Source: Forficula auricularia (lineage: Eukaryota; Arthropoda; Insecta; Dermaptera; Forficulidae). Taken from it: DNA of 64,000 nt. The stretch is taken from the NCBI GenBank assembly GCA_024734495.1, contig JALMQS010000075.1, positions 8,479,313 to 8,543,312 of the forward strand, given 5' to 3'. Shown here in pieces: positions 21,825 to 33,021 of this stretch (position 1 is its first letter; every line of letters starts with the position of its first letter). The notes below the pieces were generated by a model. That model was not told the origin of the DNA, made no database searches, and worked only from the letters and a program-made list of their open reading frames with translations. Made by a program: the position numbers and the translations under genes.

Positions 21825-22710
21825 AATGATGGATAGATTTATCGTAAGGAAAATTAAGATTATGTTACATGTTCAAGCGATAGCGATAAGAATGAAGAGG
21901 CTATTGCTATTTTAAAAGAAAAGCTTATAGCTGTTCAGAAAAAATGTAATATTAATCGTTACTATATGGAAGAATTTATGAATTACGTCTTTTCATGGAC
22001 AGACGATAAAGATTGAGTGTATGTGGATTTAAACTTGCTAATAGTGCAATCGTTCCTCCAAAGTTTAAACGACATTTTACAACTAAACATGAAAATTTTA
22101 CAATCAATTATTTTGATAGACTTTTAATTTCGAAAAACAAACAAACAACCTATTTCCAAAAAATTGTGAAAATATCAGATAATTCTCAAAAATCATACAA
22201 AATATAGCATCTATGAAACAACAACCACATACCATAGCAGAATCAAACATTTTACTAGAATGTTGCGAAATTACATTTTTTTCTGTCTCAAAAATTGCGT
22301 TAATAATATAACTATATGTAGTGATTTTGAATTATAAATGTCCAATTCTATTCGAATAACTGATGAGAAGCTTATGTATTTCTTATTAACTTAAATAAGT
22401 GCTCCGCTAAAGAATATTGAGCTCACAAAAGTGTTCCGCACCCAAGAAAAGGTGCTTTAGATCATAGAACAGCTTCAGAAACAAATCTTACAACAAAACG
22501 TGGTACAACTGGTATAAATAGTAGAACGGATAAATATTAAACGGCACTACTGGAAAAATCTTCTTGAACGAGTTGTCACAGTCATAATTACTATGGCAGA
22601 GCGTGGTTTACCTTTTATTGCTAAGATAGTTCACAACTACCTTACAAGTGACTGCAAAATAGATAATAGTAAGTGTCGAAGCCAGTCATAATGCTGCCAT
22701 TCTAATATAT
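21825..22710 (+). pseudogene. Decayed hAT transposase, N-terminal half (ZBED5/GTF2IRD2-like)
   Basis: The best piece (22013-22207) encodes a BED-type finger segment, VCGFKLANSAIVPPKFKRH, followed by FTTKHENF and YFDRLL. This is the arrangement at the start of hAT transposases related to ZBED5, SCAND3 and GTF2IRD2. Stops and frameshifts interrupt it on both sides, and its 3' part is cut by a MITE at 22735. The matching C-terminal type of sequence occurs at 47196-47647, but that is a separate locus. Confidence 0.6.
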
Positions 22711-22734
22711 GGAGAGCTATTGAATGGTTTTAGC

Positions 22735-22919
22735 CGAGGGGTGATCCGCGATTGGAAGAAGGTGTACACCTCTTTGGAAGTATTTTGGATGTACTTGGAA
22801 ATATTTGGAATTATTTGGAAATATTTGGAATTACTTGGAAATATTTGGAATTACTTGGAAATATTTGGAAGTACAAGTGGAAGTAGGTGTACAGCATATT
22901 AGATCGCGGACACCCCTCG
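22735..22919 (+). mobile_element. hAT-type MITE with expanded internal minisatellite
   Basis: The ends are CGAGGGGTGATCCGCGAT and the inverse ATCGCGGACACCCCTCG. The flanking 8-mers GTTTTAGC (22727-22734) and GTCTTAGC (22920-22927) match at 7 of 8 positions, which fits a hAT target duplication. The interior is a minisatellite of TTGGAAATATTTGGAATTAC-type units that is much longer than in the copies at 3041 and 55044. It is inserted in or beside the decayed hAT transposase. Confidence 0.8.
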
Positions 22920-22927
22920 GTCTTAGC

Positions 22928-23697
22928 TAAAGAGATTAATAACTTTTTAGCTGAAACTGATCCTACAAAGAATCACTAAATTAACAACATTTGCTAAAGC
23001 TTACCAATATGGAAATTATTTTTCTTTTATTCCTTCAATAGTTTTTTGAAAAATTATTTTTTTATTGCATAACTATTTATTCGTACTATTTATTGAGATA
23101 TCATAATGTCCAGTCTAATAATAGAAATAAAATTAAGCAAAAATGGAAAGATTTATGTGAATAGGATGAATCAGTGAGCGTGTAATTGATGCCAATTCGA
23201 TTCGCTGCAAAATATTGGCCTCTTCCTGGGAAATTTGATAGAGAATGTTAAGGGGAGCCGGAAGCAACCACCCCCTCGCAATCACTTTTGCATGCCTGTC
23301 AGAATTAATACGTCCAAAGCGATAAATAGAGCTATTCCATTGGGGAAAGAAAAAGAACGAGCAGGAAATTACGAATTAGAAGAAATAGCGTGTAAGTACA
23401 TTAATGAATATATTTATTGTAAATAAGCAATATCTAAAGCCTAAAATAAAACATATCTTAGACAAGAATTCAACAAATTCTTTTTCTCTTACTCTAATTT
23501 ATTTGAGAAATAAATTACTTTTGAGCCTGCTTCTTGGATTTCACTACTATATCGAACTTGGCCTGTTTTTTTACAGAAATGTTTTGGGTAGGATTTATAA
23601 CTTCCCAAATTCTTGAGATATCAAATTCGTTCTTAATTTTCGTTTGTAAGGAGGGAATAAAAGAATTTGTGGATTCTTTTATGATTTAACATTAAAC
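22928..23697. other. Intergenic, no gene recognised
   Basis: The start may still be remnant hAT sequence. Open frames of 63 and 70 codons at 23235-23616 have no recognisable domain. Confidence 0.35.
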
Positions 23698-23800
23698 TAG
23701 AACTTTCCAAGCCGCGGCCCAGCACTCCAATGAATGCGGTCCGACATAAATTTATAAATTTCCTTAAAACATTAAGATTTTGATGTACTTAGTGGAAAAC
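23698..23800 (+). mobile_element. Decayed hAT 5' end, third copy
   Basis: The phrases GCCGCGGCCCAGCACTCCAATGA and CTTAAAACATTAAGATTT correspond to GCAGCCCAGCACTACAATGA and TTTAAAACATTGAGATTT in 5306-5630. Confidence 0.45.
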
Positions 23801-23974
23801 ATATCTGATACAATCTGATATTTTTTTTTCTAAAAAAGAAGAGTTTGGAAAATTATTCAAAAAGTTTTCGAAAAATAAAAGGAGATTTTTAATTTTTAAT
23901 GGGAAAAAATATATCAAGATTTCGGAAAAAATAATCGCAATTTGACATTTTTGTCTCCATTTTTATTAGATATA

Positions 23975-25244
23975 CCAAGGTGTATAAGTTTAAAACGGTG
24001 CTATTTTAGTAAAAAAACATTTTTTTCATAGAAAACAAAATCAAATTTAATCAAAGTACTGGCCCTCACTAGCTAGACATTTTTGCCATCTCTCGGGCAA
24101 TTTCTGGATACTACGCCAAAAAAATTCCTTCTCTTTCCAGGGAAACCACTTATCAAGCCATTTTCGGACATCTTCGTAAGAATCGAAGTGCTGCTCAGCG
24201 AGCGCGTGGCCCATCGATGAAAAAAGGTCGTAGTCAGAAGTGGCCAGGTCTGGTGAATAAGCGGCATGGGGTACCACCTCCCAGTTGAGTCTTTCCAAGT
24301 AGTTTCCGACTATTGTTGACGTGTGCGATGGCGCGTTGTCGTGGAGGAAAATCAGCTTGTCATGTCTTTGTTGATAATCTGGTCTTTTTTCACGCAGAGC
24401 ACGGTGCATTTTAATCAGTTGTTGATGGTAGCGGGTGGCATTGACAGTTTCAGCAGATTTCAACAACTCATAGTAGACAATACCCTGCTGATCCCAACAA
24501 ACGCACAGCATCGTCTTCCGTCCGAAACGATTTGGTCTTGGGGAAGATGTTGATGGTTGGCCGGGATCAACCCACGATTTCTTGCGTTTAGGATTCTCAA
24601 AATATATCCACTTTTCATCCCCATTCACAATCCTATGCAGGAACTACTTTTATTTTGCCTCGCGAGCAAGATTTTATATGAGGTTTGCGTCGCTCCATCT
24701 ACCTATCGTTCAATTCATGCGGCACTCATTTTCCGATCTTCTGAACCTTTCCCATGGCACGTAGGCGCATGGAAATGGTTATTTGAGTAACACCCAATTG
24801 CTCGGAAAGCATTTTTTTGCGATTGGACCCAAAAGGGACTGTAATTGATGGCCCGCAACGTTTCTGGTATGATTTTCACGCTTCTTGTCGCTCTGGTCAA
24901 AATTGCCATGCTTGAACCGATGAAACCAATCTCTGCACGTTGTTTCCGGTAAAGCACTGTCGGCATAGGCCTCCACAAGCATTCGATGCGATTCGGCAAC
25001 CAATTTTTTTCAAATTAAAGCAGAAAAGCAGAGCTTCCCGCATATGTTTTTTTTCTGACAAGAAACTAGACATGATTACCAAAGGAAAAATGTATGTTGT
25101 TGTATGAAATTGCTGGTGATTTGCACTGATCAATGTTTACAAATGTCAAACTCTTAAAGAGGTTATAACATGTCGGTAAAGTAGCTTAAAACGCTCACTA
25201 ACGCATACAATAAACGATGCACCGTTTTAAACTTATACACCTGG
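23975..25244 (-). mobile_element. mariner transposon, near full length, inactive
   Basis: A 1270-bp element lies between TA dinucleotides (23973-23974 and 25245-25246). The terminal inverted repeats are CCAAGGTGTATAAGTTTAAA on the left and the inverse of CCAGGTGTATAAGTTTAAA on the right. It holds a broken mariner transposase on the minus strand. Length, TA duplication and termini are all typical of Tc1/mariner elements. Confidence 0.93.
24047..25090 (-). pseudogene. mariner transposase (DD34D), frameshifted
   Basis: The C-terminal 193 residues (24628 to 24047) are open. They begin at GDEKWIYF, which carries the first catalytic Asp. HDNAPSHT and SPDLATSDYDLF follow, with 34 residues between the second and third Asp, as in mariner. 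The C-terminus has WQKCLASEGQYFD. The N-terminal part (25090-24715) is split over three frames: SFLSEKKHMREALLFCF, then ESHRMLVEAYADSALPET and CRDWFHRFKHGNFD, then a shortened helix-turn-helix region. Multiple frameshifts and a central deletion make it inactive, although all three catalytic Asp survive. Confidence 0.9.
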
Positions 25245-25246
25245 TA

Positions 25247-25637
25247 AATATTAATAGAAAGTGTTTTTCTAGATTAGCAACAAGTTGAATTTGGAATGTA
25301 AAATGTTTAATTGTAATGATGATAGTTTAAAAAAATAAATCAAAAGCTCTACAATGGATGTGAGTTTGTTGGATTTGTGTAGCCTCACCCCCATGGAGTC
25401 CAATACTAATTTGAGGCCGATAACTCCGGAGACTTTATACTTCGTAAATCCTATTTGAAATATCATTTGATTATGGGATATTTTTGTAAGTCCAGAATTT
25501 CGAAAGAATCCAAGACTAGGCAGGCCAGGGTAGTCGCGCACAGGGTCAATCTACAAGGACACTTGAAGTCACGTCTTTATCATTTTAATATAACTTACGG
25601 AGAGAGTGGAAAAAAGAGAATTCGAGGAATTGCCTAC
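25247..25637. other. Intergenic, no gene recognised
   Basis: Open frames exist on both strands (25269-25541 minus, 25455-25742 plus) but have no recognisable domain. Confidence 0.3.
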
Positions 25638-25704
25638 CTGCAGGCGTCTTCTCCGCTCGAAGCTCTGCTATCGAAAAGATCCCCGGCGTGTGTCGGAATC
25701 TTCA
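25638..25704 (-). CDS. Candidate internal exon, gene unknown
   Basis: The minus strand shows a strong pyrimidine tract and acceptor (CTTTTTTTTCAG), 67 bp open in only one frame (KIPTHAGDLFDSRASSGED), and a good donor (CAG then GTAGGC). It is GC-rich against an AT-rich background. It starts after one base of a codon and ends with two. I found no partner exon that joins cleanly, and no domain is recognised. Confidence 0.35.
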
Positions 25705-26639
25705 CTGAAAAAAAAGACAAAATGCTTTTAATAATATGTTGATATACTACAATTTTTATCATTAAAGCTTATGTTTAAAATAATTTAAATAAATAATAAA
25801 AAACGTGGTTTCAAATTAAATTTTTCTAAAATAAAAAACAACTTAGCTGTTAAGAAAATGTATGGCGATAGATTTGAAATTACCAAAAGCAAAGAAATAA
25901 TTATATAGGTATCAGTGACGTTTTGTGACTTTTCAACCAGGGGATGCTGTCCAAAAAAGTACCCTTCATTTTTTGAAATTCTATTTTAATCTTCGCTTTT
26001 TTTCCAAATTTCATCGAATACGGCATCATTTCCGTTATTTTCCAAATTTAACAATCGATTTTTTCAAAATATATTTTGGAACCTTTGCTCCGCTTTGTGT
26101 GAGTGAGGGTAGAAGTCAGAAATTAAATCTTGTGATGAATCAGCCTGTCCTATAAGAAAATCTTAAATTTTTCCTAATTCTATTGATAGCAAGCTAGTAG
26201 TTATTTCCGATCTTATATATTGAGAGTTCTTAGAAATGGATTAGTGATTACTCCAAAGATTTTTGAATCATCTTTATTTATTCCTTTTTTGTATTATTTC
26301 TATTTTAATAGTTCGTCTGCGAGAACAATTTTTATTCGACTAAAATTCGTCTGAACTTGTCTTTGAGATGGTTTAACTAGAAAATATACCAGTCAGGGAC
26401 TTAAAACCTTATATCCGTACCCTTTTCAGAAAAATCATTCATTTTAATTTCCCCTTGAAGTTATTCAACAATTTTATTTCATTTCGAGAACCAATATACT
26501 TATCAAAACAAAAAACGTTTTTTATAGAAATATTTGAAATAACGGATAATAATTTGAAAATTTAAAGATCCACACCTTCCATGGACCGCGCGCCACTGAT
26601 AGGTATATATTTAAAAATTCTAAAAAAAAATAGAGATTT

Positions 26640-26765
26640 GCTTACCTCAAGAGCTCTTCCCGGGAGGTCTGTTACTGGATTGGAAGCCGCTTCTTGGCGC
26701 GCTTCTCTCAGCTGGACGGAAAGCCAAATGATCATTGGATCGCATGATTCCAGACGAGGTAATCA
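26640..26765. other. GC-rich, exon-like segment, strand ambiguous
   Basis: Both strands have splice-like borders. On minus, the peptide EARQEAASNPVTDLPGRALE runs to GAG then GTAAGC. On plus, CCTCAAG leads into RSVTGLEAASWRASLSWTE and then GAG before GTAATC. Neither product is recognised. It could be an exon or a regulatory island. Confidence 0.25.
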
Positions 26766-26982
26766 GAAATATTCTATTATACTTTCAATAAGAGATAAAT
26801 TCATAAAAAGAAATATTTATTATTTCTTCTTTTCCGTGAAAATGATCAAATTATATACAAAAAATTTGAAGCCGAATAAATACTATCTATTAGATATCAT
26901 TATCAAGAAAGAGACTTGTTTTATTTTTAATTTAGGGACTATTTTTATAATCAATATAATTATTGATTATATAAATGCTTAG

Positions 26983-27339
26983 TAAAATAAAAAAAATAAT
27001 TAAAATTTAAAACTGATGATTTTTTTAAGAAAACCTGCAATTACTAAATGCAATGAGATTTCAAAGTTATTAAAACTTTAACGTAAAAAATTTATTATAT
27101 AAATCAGATCATGAATTGAAATATATCAATAGGTATTTCACTAAATCACCATCCAAAAATAATTTTTCTAATGCATAATATTTTATAATATTCGAAAACA
27201 GTATAATAGTAAGAAAGAGATTCTATCTGAATAGTGTGTATGAGAGGGAGAGATGAATCTGATTTTCAAGATAAAACAAGTTGATTCTTTTATTTCTTCT
27301 CTGAGATTTCCGATTGAATTCAATTCCCTGAACCGCTAA
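26983..27339. other. Intergenic, no gene recognised
   Basis: AT-rich. Nothing recognised. Confidence 0.35.
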
Positions 27340-27510
27340 TCGAAATGCGGTTGAGTTGATCAGACTTTTTTATTGTCCGCCGCTCTTCCCAAGGGAAGTG
27401 CATCTGGGATGTTCGCCCGGGTGGGCAGACGAGTATCCCTGAGCTACTGTTGCCGTTGAAGAGGACAAGTACTTTGCCTGCCTCTCTAATGAAAAGATAA
27501 TAGAAGCCGA
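27340..27510. other. GC-rich, exon-like segment, strand ambiguous
   Basis: On plus, the pyrimidine-rich TTTATTGTCCGCCGCTC ending in CCCAAG precedes a frame reading CIWDVRPGGQTSIPELLLPL. On minus, TTTTCATTAG precedes a frame reading YLSSSTATVAQGYSSAHPGE that ends at a TAA overlapping AATAAA. Neither is recognised. Confidence 0.25.
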
Positions 27511-28154
27511 CCCTCCCGGCTGGCTCCCACAACAAAATCAGTAAATGAAAAAGGATATCCATTCTCTGTTAGTTTCTATTCTATTATCAAGTCAAATTAT
27601 TAGTACACGAATTACTCCAAAAGGAATTTAATTACAATCAAGCAATCTACCAACCCTCTTTAAAGATAATGAAAATTCAATTTCATAGTTACAATTAAAT
27701 AAGGGTGGATTTCATGTAAATCTGGATTAAATAAGATAAAAAACATGCATATGATCCTGGCTCTTGAAGGACAGAAGATGGTAAGATTCGAGAAAGAGCT
27801 CCTGACCCTAGAAGTCATGGAAATAATCGTAAATTTTCCTGCACGTTCCAATTTGACTGCGAATGAGGGTTTGAAATTCAAGTGCTTCGCGCAAAAGACG
27901 CTTATGGTGGAAAATTATTAACTTTATAGAAGTTAAACTTTTAAAATGCAAGTTCATTTCAAAAGAATTGGAATGAAATAAAAAAAGCCAAACAATTCAT
28001 TATTCAAGTTGAGATGAAGGGTAGATATAGAGTGAGAATGCCGAGGTTTTAGCTTTGTTTCACTCGGTTACGAATGAGCTAATATCGAACAAAAAACGCA
28101 TTCGCCAACCCTCGGATTTTTGAATTATTTACCGTCTTTCCTGCGTCATATCCA
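27511..28154. other. Intergenic, no gene recognised
   Basis: AT-rich. Nothing recognised. Confidence 0.35.
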
Positions 28155-28330
28155 TCTTCTTCTTCTTCTTCTTCTTCACGTGCCAAGCCTGCTCCGGACG
28201 TTGGCTATCATAATAGCGATCGACGCCTTATTTACTGCTCTTCTGAACAATTCCAGCGAGGAAAGACCAAACCAATCTCGCAGGTTTCGCAGCCATGAGA
28301 TGCGCCGACGGCCTGGTCCTTGTTTGCCGT
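28155..28330 (-). mobile_element. RTE-like LINE 3' end with (GAA)n tail
   Basis: Read on the minus strand, the sequence is the end of a reverse-transcriptase ORF followed by GCACGTGAAGAAGAAGAAG. The tail is AAG repeats, as at the 3' end of the element at 34452-34878. It is 5'-truncated. Confidence 0.5.
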
Positions 28331-28480
28331 AAATATTAAGTGGGAGATAAATTTAACCTAATTTATCGCACGGAGAATTTACCACTGCTCGAAGCCCTTA
28401 AAAAACTTTGTAAATTGGATTGTATCTAACTTTCTGAGATTTGGCTTGTGATCCCTGCTTCTTTCCTTCTACTCAGTTCT

Positions 28481-28570
28481 TTTCACGGTGGAGGGGTCAT
28501 CCCATACAGGTGTCTTTAGGGGATGCACCTTCTGGTGTATCTCCTTCTCACATCAATATCATTTAAAAAA
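28481..28570 (+). mobile_element. LINE 3' tail (same family as 10415-10615)
   Basis: The phrases CTTTTCACGGTGGAGGGG and GGGGATGCACCTTCTGGTGT match the 3' UTR at 10538-10595. It ends in a short A-run at the junction with a minus-strand LINE fragment, so two LINE 3' ends face each other here. Confidence 0.55.
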
Positions 28571-29036
28571 ATCTTCCCCTGCATTGCCAGATGTAGAATT
28601 TTATATTTTTCTGGATGCCTCATTACATGACCAAAGTATTCTAGTTTTCTTTTTTTGATGTTAAGAAACAGTTCTCTATTCTTGCCAACGCAACGTAAAA
28701 CTTCATCGTAGTCACGTGGTCCGCCCAAGATATTTTCAATAACCGCCGGTAAATCCACATCTCAAATGCTTCAATTTTCTTTTCTCTTAATACCTTGGTC
28801 AATGTCCAGGCTCCCATTCCATACATTAAAACAGGGAACACATAGCACTCTACTGTTCTAATTTTTGTAGCCAGGGAAAGATCCACGCAACATAAGAGGT
28901 GTTTCATTTTTGAGAAGGGTACTCTTGCCACCCGTATATCCATCATGCTTTCAAAAATTCTTTCAACTCCTACACAATCTCTGTAATTTCTTTTTATCAT
29001 TCTTCTTCTTTTTATGATGCAAAAGTCCAGCCCCAA
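28571..29036 (-). pseudogene. LINE reverse transcriptase C-terminal fragment
   Basis: The minus strand encodes VECYVFPVLMYGMGAWTLTK, then IEAFEMWIYRRLLKISW. After a frameshift, RKLEYFGHVMRHPEKYKIL follows. This block (YG-AWTLTK, AFEMWIYRR, K-LEYFGHVMR) is the C-terminal region of insect endonuclease-reverse-transcriptase LINEs of RTE-like type. The frameshift and missing 5' part make it a pseudogene. It is homologous to 34485-34864. Confidence 0.75.
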
Positions 29037-29164
29037 CTACAGGAGTTGAATCTTCTTAGTCTTGCGTCAATATCATAAAAAAAAAAATTATCAGAAATAA
29101 GCAGGCCAAATGCCAGTCGAACCTCATACCTACCTTATAACTCCTAGAATACTTATGATATTTA

Positions 29165-29395
29165 TTTTTTAGTATTTATCGTTGTTAGGGAGAAAATGAT
29201 GAAATAAATGGAATTTTTCTATAATCTTAATTTAAGCCGTTTCTAAACGCCGACATTTACAATAATCACCATTTTTAAATGCCCTTTGGGGCTGTTTCAC
29301 ACCGTCATTTTAAATCGATTTTTTTTTTAAATTAAACCTAATTCTACTTAAAGATCTATTTTCAGCTCTTTACATTCATAAGGACAAATCAATGA
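29165..29395 (+). repeat. Interspersed family G, copy 2
   Basis: The phrases CACACCGTCATTTTAAATCG and AAACCTAATTCTACTTAAAG match 16660-16880. Confidence 0.4.
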
Positions 29396-30979
29396 GGTAG
29401 GTCTGAGCTTGATGCAAATAAACATTTACATATATACAAAAGTAGATATATTATATATATAGTTTATTTATTAGAGTTTAACTCTTCATCATTAGTCTCT
29501 TATTAACTAGAAATATTTTGTTTCCCATGGGCTCATATATACGATTAGATATAAGTAAATTCATTTTATTTTTATAGTAAGCTGGTCACTCATTAAACAT
29601 TCGTTTGCCATTTATCAATTTGTTTTGAGAGAGAAAGAAAAAAAACTTGAAGAATTTTTTTATTTCTTTGTTATTCCTACCCTAATTATTAATTTAATAA
29701 TTATATAATTTTTATAAGAAAAAAAAGAAGAAAAAGTGAAAAACTAGGTAGGTATGCGCGGATTCTGAAAATTTTTCTAATGGTCACGGGAGGAGTGAAC
29801 TATCTCCCAGGCGTAGCGAATAAAAAACATTAAGTAAGTTAGTAAGTATGATCACCGAAGTTAAACACACTTATTAATGAATCAGCTTTATCAATAAATT
29901 AGATTTAAAAAAAAGAGACCTCTTGAATACTAACCGGTGATTCCATTTGATTAGACCCTGATGACTTCATGTTCTATGCTACATACACCCAAAAACTATT
30001 CTAAATTGCATACACTTGCCAACTATCTCTTGTATTCTTCATTCTTCAAGAGGCTGGTCTTCTCCCTTGAAGAAATCGCGAGCCCGGAGATGAAACATCG
30101 TCACACTCTAGGCTGAGTTTCGCCTATAATTTTTAATCGAGATAGATAATTCGCGAAATTAATACGCGTCCAACCAAAAAGAAAAAGTAAAATATTGAAA
30201 AAAAAATGAAAAATACACAACATTCATAACAATTACCCATAATAGATAAGAATTTCATTCTCTTATCAAAATCAAATTCAAATCTTTCCTACCACATACA
30301 TCACATTAACTAATTTTGAAACAAACTAAGAAGGGGAGAGTTTAGAATTGTTTAAATGCCTTAAGATTACAACGAAATCCTATTAGAATTACATCATAGT
30401 TTAAGTGATCTTTGGAATATAGCGAAAGAGTCAAGAATTATTGCATGTCTGCTGAAAAAAGGAAACCTTATCGATCAAACATTTATTCATTTAATAGAAT
30501 AAAAAATAATAAAGTACTTATTTAAAAATATATTTTATACCTATAACCCGTTCTAAAGAACATATTTTGGTAGGTTTTGTAATTAAACTTATTTAAAGTA
30601 AAGAAAATTTTAAAAAATTTTAAAATATAAAATTCTAGGTAGGTTTCACAAAAATAAAAGATGCTTGTTACTTGTTAGCATGACTATATTTATTTCGGGT
30701 TAAAATTTTTAAAATTTTGTATACTTTATTTAAATACGTTTCGCCAAGAACTTACACCATTCTCCGTTAACAAAATTGAACTTATTATTAAAATGTGGTT
30801 GAAAAATATTCTATATCATGAAGTTGAACCAAAACAAAACAATTGTTTGTTCAAATAAACAATAACGAAAACTCGAACGAAGCTCGGTTTTGAACGTACT
30901 AATAATAAAATTAGAAAAAAAACTTTAAAATCCTATCTGAAAGTTGCCCGAGAGGTTCGTAGATCACAACAACACCACA
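29396..30979. other. Intergenic, no gene recognised
   Basis: AT-rich. A GC-richer patch lies at 30055-30130, where the minus strand can be read as DFFKGEDQPLEE before a stop. Nothing else is recognised. Confidence 0.3.
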
Positions 30980-31004
30980 CTTCGTGTCATCTGATGACAC
31001 GAAG
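30980..31004. promoter_or_regulatory. Perfect 12-bp-arm palindrome
   Basis: CTTCGTGTCATC, a single T, then GATGACACGAAG. It lies 4 bp beyond a minus-strand GTGAGT donor-like site (about 31009), so it could be a dimer binding site or an RNA hairpin near a splice site. Its function is unknown. Confidence 0.5.
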
Positions 31005-31734
31005 ACTCACCAGTCGTTGAACACGGCACTAGTATGATTAGGCTCGGTGGTGGGAAAAGGGCTCTATACTTAGATAAGTACTTGTGTAAGTTTTCTTAAA
31101 GCCACCCGATCACCTACTTACTGAGGGCTGAGGGATAGAGGAACTATTGAAAGAAAGAGGGAGACAGTCTATCACACATTTTCAGGATATTTTAATCAAA
31201 GATAATGTCAAGGAAATTTTTATTTTCGCGCCTAGAAATTAGACAACACTGAGACTTTTTTGCATTAAAATTAACTAAATTTTTAAAAGCCACATTTTTT
31301 CAAGTGTTCAGAGACTCTTGGAAACAATTTGAAAGAGTGGAGTATCTTCTACATTGGGTCAGTGAATAGAAGACCACTTTGAAGAATGAATTTTTTATCA
31401 ATCTGATCACTAGTTTCTGAATCGCATCCAGAGTGCAAATATCCTCTTGAGAGATGCGAGCCTTATTCTAAGCATGAACGGGTAGGGCATAATATTTATC
31501 ATCACTTGAAACGAATTCTGAAGTAAGAACTAAATCGTAGAAATAATATTTTATTTTTTGGAACGAAGTTCCTTTACGGGCAAACTGGTAGAAATCGTCA
31601 CGTAACGGAAATTCCCACTCCAGGCGACCTGGCTCAATAGAGAGGATATAAGAGAGAGATTTTATTTTCTCGAGGGTAGGTGGAAATCTTCACAAAAAAA
31701 GACACCCGTACCCAGCAGAGTATGGGTTTCTTAC

Positions 31735-31797
31735 CCACTAAAACCACCTTCCTGTATCGTCACCCCATCCTCGTACGGAACGACTGTTTTATGTACG
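31735..31797 (-). CDS. Candidate internal exon, gene unknown
   Basis: The minus strand has acceptor AATTAAAAG, 63 bp open in a single frame (VHKTVVPYEDGVTIQEGGFS), and a strong donor (GG then GTAAGA). It needs two bases of a codon from an upstream exon and leaves two. The peptide looks natural but matches no family I can name. Confidence 0.4.
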
Positions 31798-32619
31798 CTT
31801 TTAATTTTTAATTCGATTGAAATAAAGGAAGGGGGTGTAATTATATATATGGTTTCGCTAGATAGTAGATAGGGACAGTGGTAAAAAACTCGTTCATCCT
31901 TCGGCCAAACCAGAAATAAAAAAATATTTAAATCCAAAATCCTGAATAAAAAAAAACTAAAAAAAATTGCCATTTTAATCATAAAGTAGTTATTGATTTA
32001 TTTTGATTAGATAATGTAAAATTTTTAAATAATATTAATTTCATATAGCGTTATTTAAATAATTCTCAACTTTAAAAACTAAAGATAATAATTTTATATA
32101 CATTTTCATTTTCAATATTTAATATATTCAAGAAAATAATCGAGTTATATAATTATTAATAATAGCCAGTATTTGTGGAGTGTGATTTTTTAAGGGGATA
32201 AAATTATTGGCCGTATTTTATTAACTCTAATATTTTTAAAATAACGTAAGGAACGAAGTCGGGTCCCCCGACCGCACACGTTTTAATTTTTAATTTTAAT
32301 TGCTTTTAAAATTTTATGTCGGTGGAAAAATTCTTTAATCTATCTAGTGCTTATCAAAGTCTTAATCCGAAATTTATACACGCAATTATAATGTTCTCAC
32401 GAATTTCAATCTATATCGTGAGAAAATCTCACTTTTCTCTCCATCAAGGATGATATTGTGTCATTGATTCAGATCCACTTAATAACCATGAAATTCTTTT
32501 GTATTCTCATAGTAAACCGCTCTTCACTCCCTCTTTAGCGCTTATCGCAACATTAAAAAGAAATTTGTACGCAATTTGATAGGCTAAATATCTTGTTAAG
32601 TGTCAAGGGTTGCTGGTGA
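31798..32619. other. Intergenic, no gene recognised
   Basis: AT-rich. Nothing recognised. Confidence 0.35.
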
Positions 32620-32689
32620 GGGGGTGTCTTGGGACAAAAAATAAGATTATCCCCTATATCTATCTATTATATATATTATAGATCTCTAT

Positions 32690-32870
32690 ATCTCAGTCAC
32701 GTGTGCGGGGTGGGTCACGTGTCCTACACACGTTCCCATATTAGCAAGTTCCTCGCCGACCGACACGCGTGTGCCGTAGGCGTGAGGCAAGGGCGTGCAG
32801 TGTTCCCGACAAGTGGTCAGGAACACCCACTTTCACTTGCTCATTGCAAGATCACATGCCTCTTTTGTTA
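32690..32870. promoter_or_regulatory. E-box pair in a GC-rich segment
   Basis: TCACGTGT occurs twice (32697-32704 and 32715-32722), so two CACGTG E-boxes are 18 bp apart, which is close to two helical turns. A GACACGCGTGTGCC palindromic stretch lies downstream. CACGTG is bound by bHLH factors of the Myc/Max, Clock/Cycle and USF type. A 106-codon open frame covers the region but is not convincing. Confidence 0.45.
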
Positions 32871-33021
32871 CTCGATTATTTCAATATTATATACTAAAAG
32901 GATTATTATCCGGAACTCAAACAGGTTTCTAGGGATGGATTTTCTCTAAATATAACTTGGAAGAAAAGAGAAAAGTTTTTCAAGATTCGGTCTGTTATCC
33001 GTTTATTTTAGACAATGGGCC

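Noticed and set aside
24323..25003. Several plus- and minus-strand frames inside the mariner
   Set aside because: They are antisense or shifted-frame shadows of the broken transposase.
26581..26982. 133-codon plus-strand frame
   Set aside because: Only the GC-rich part (26640-26765) looks exon-like. The tail is an AT-driven run of I, K, N, F and Y residues past a donor-like site.
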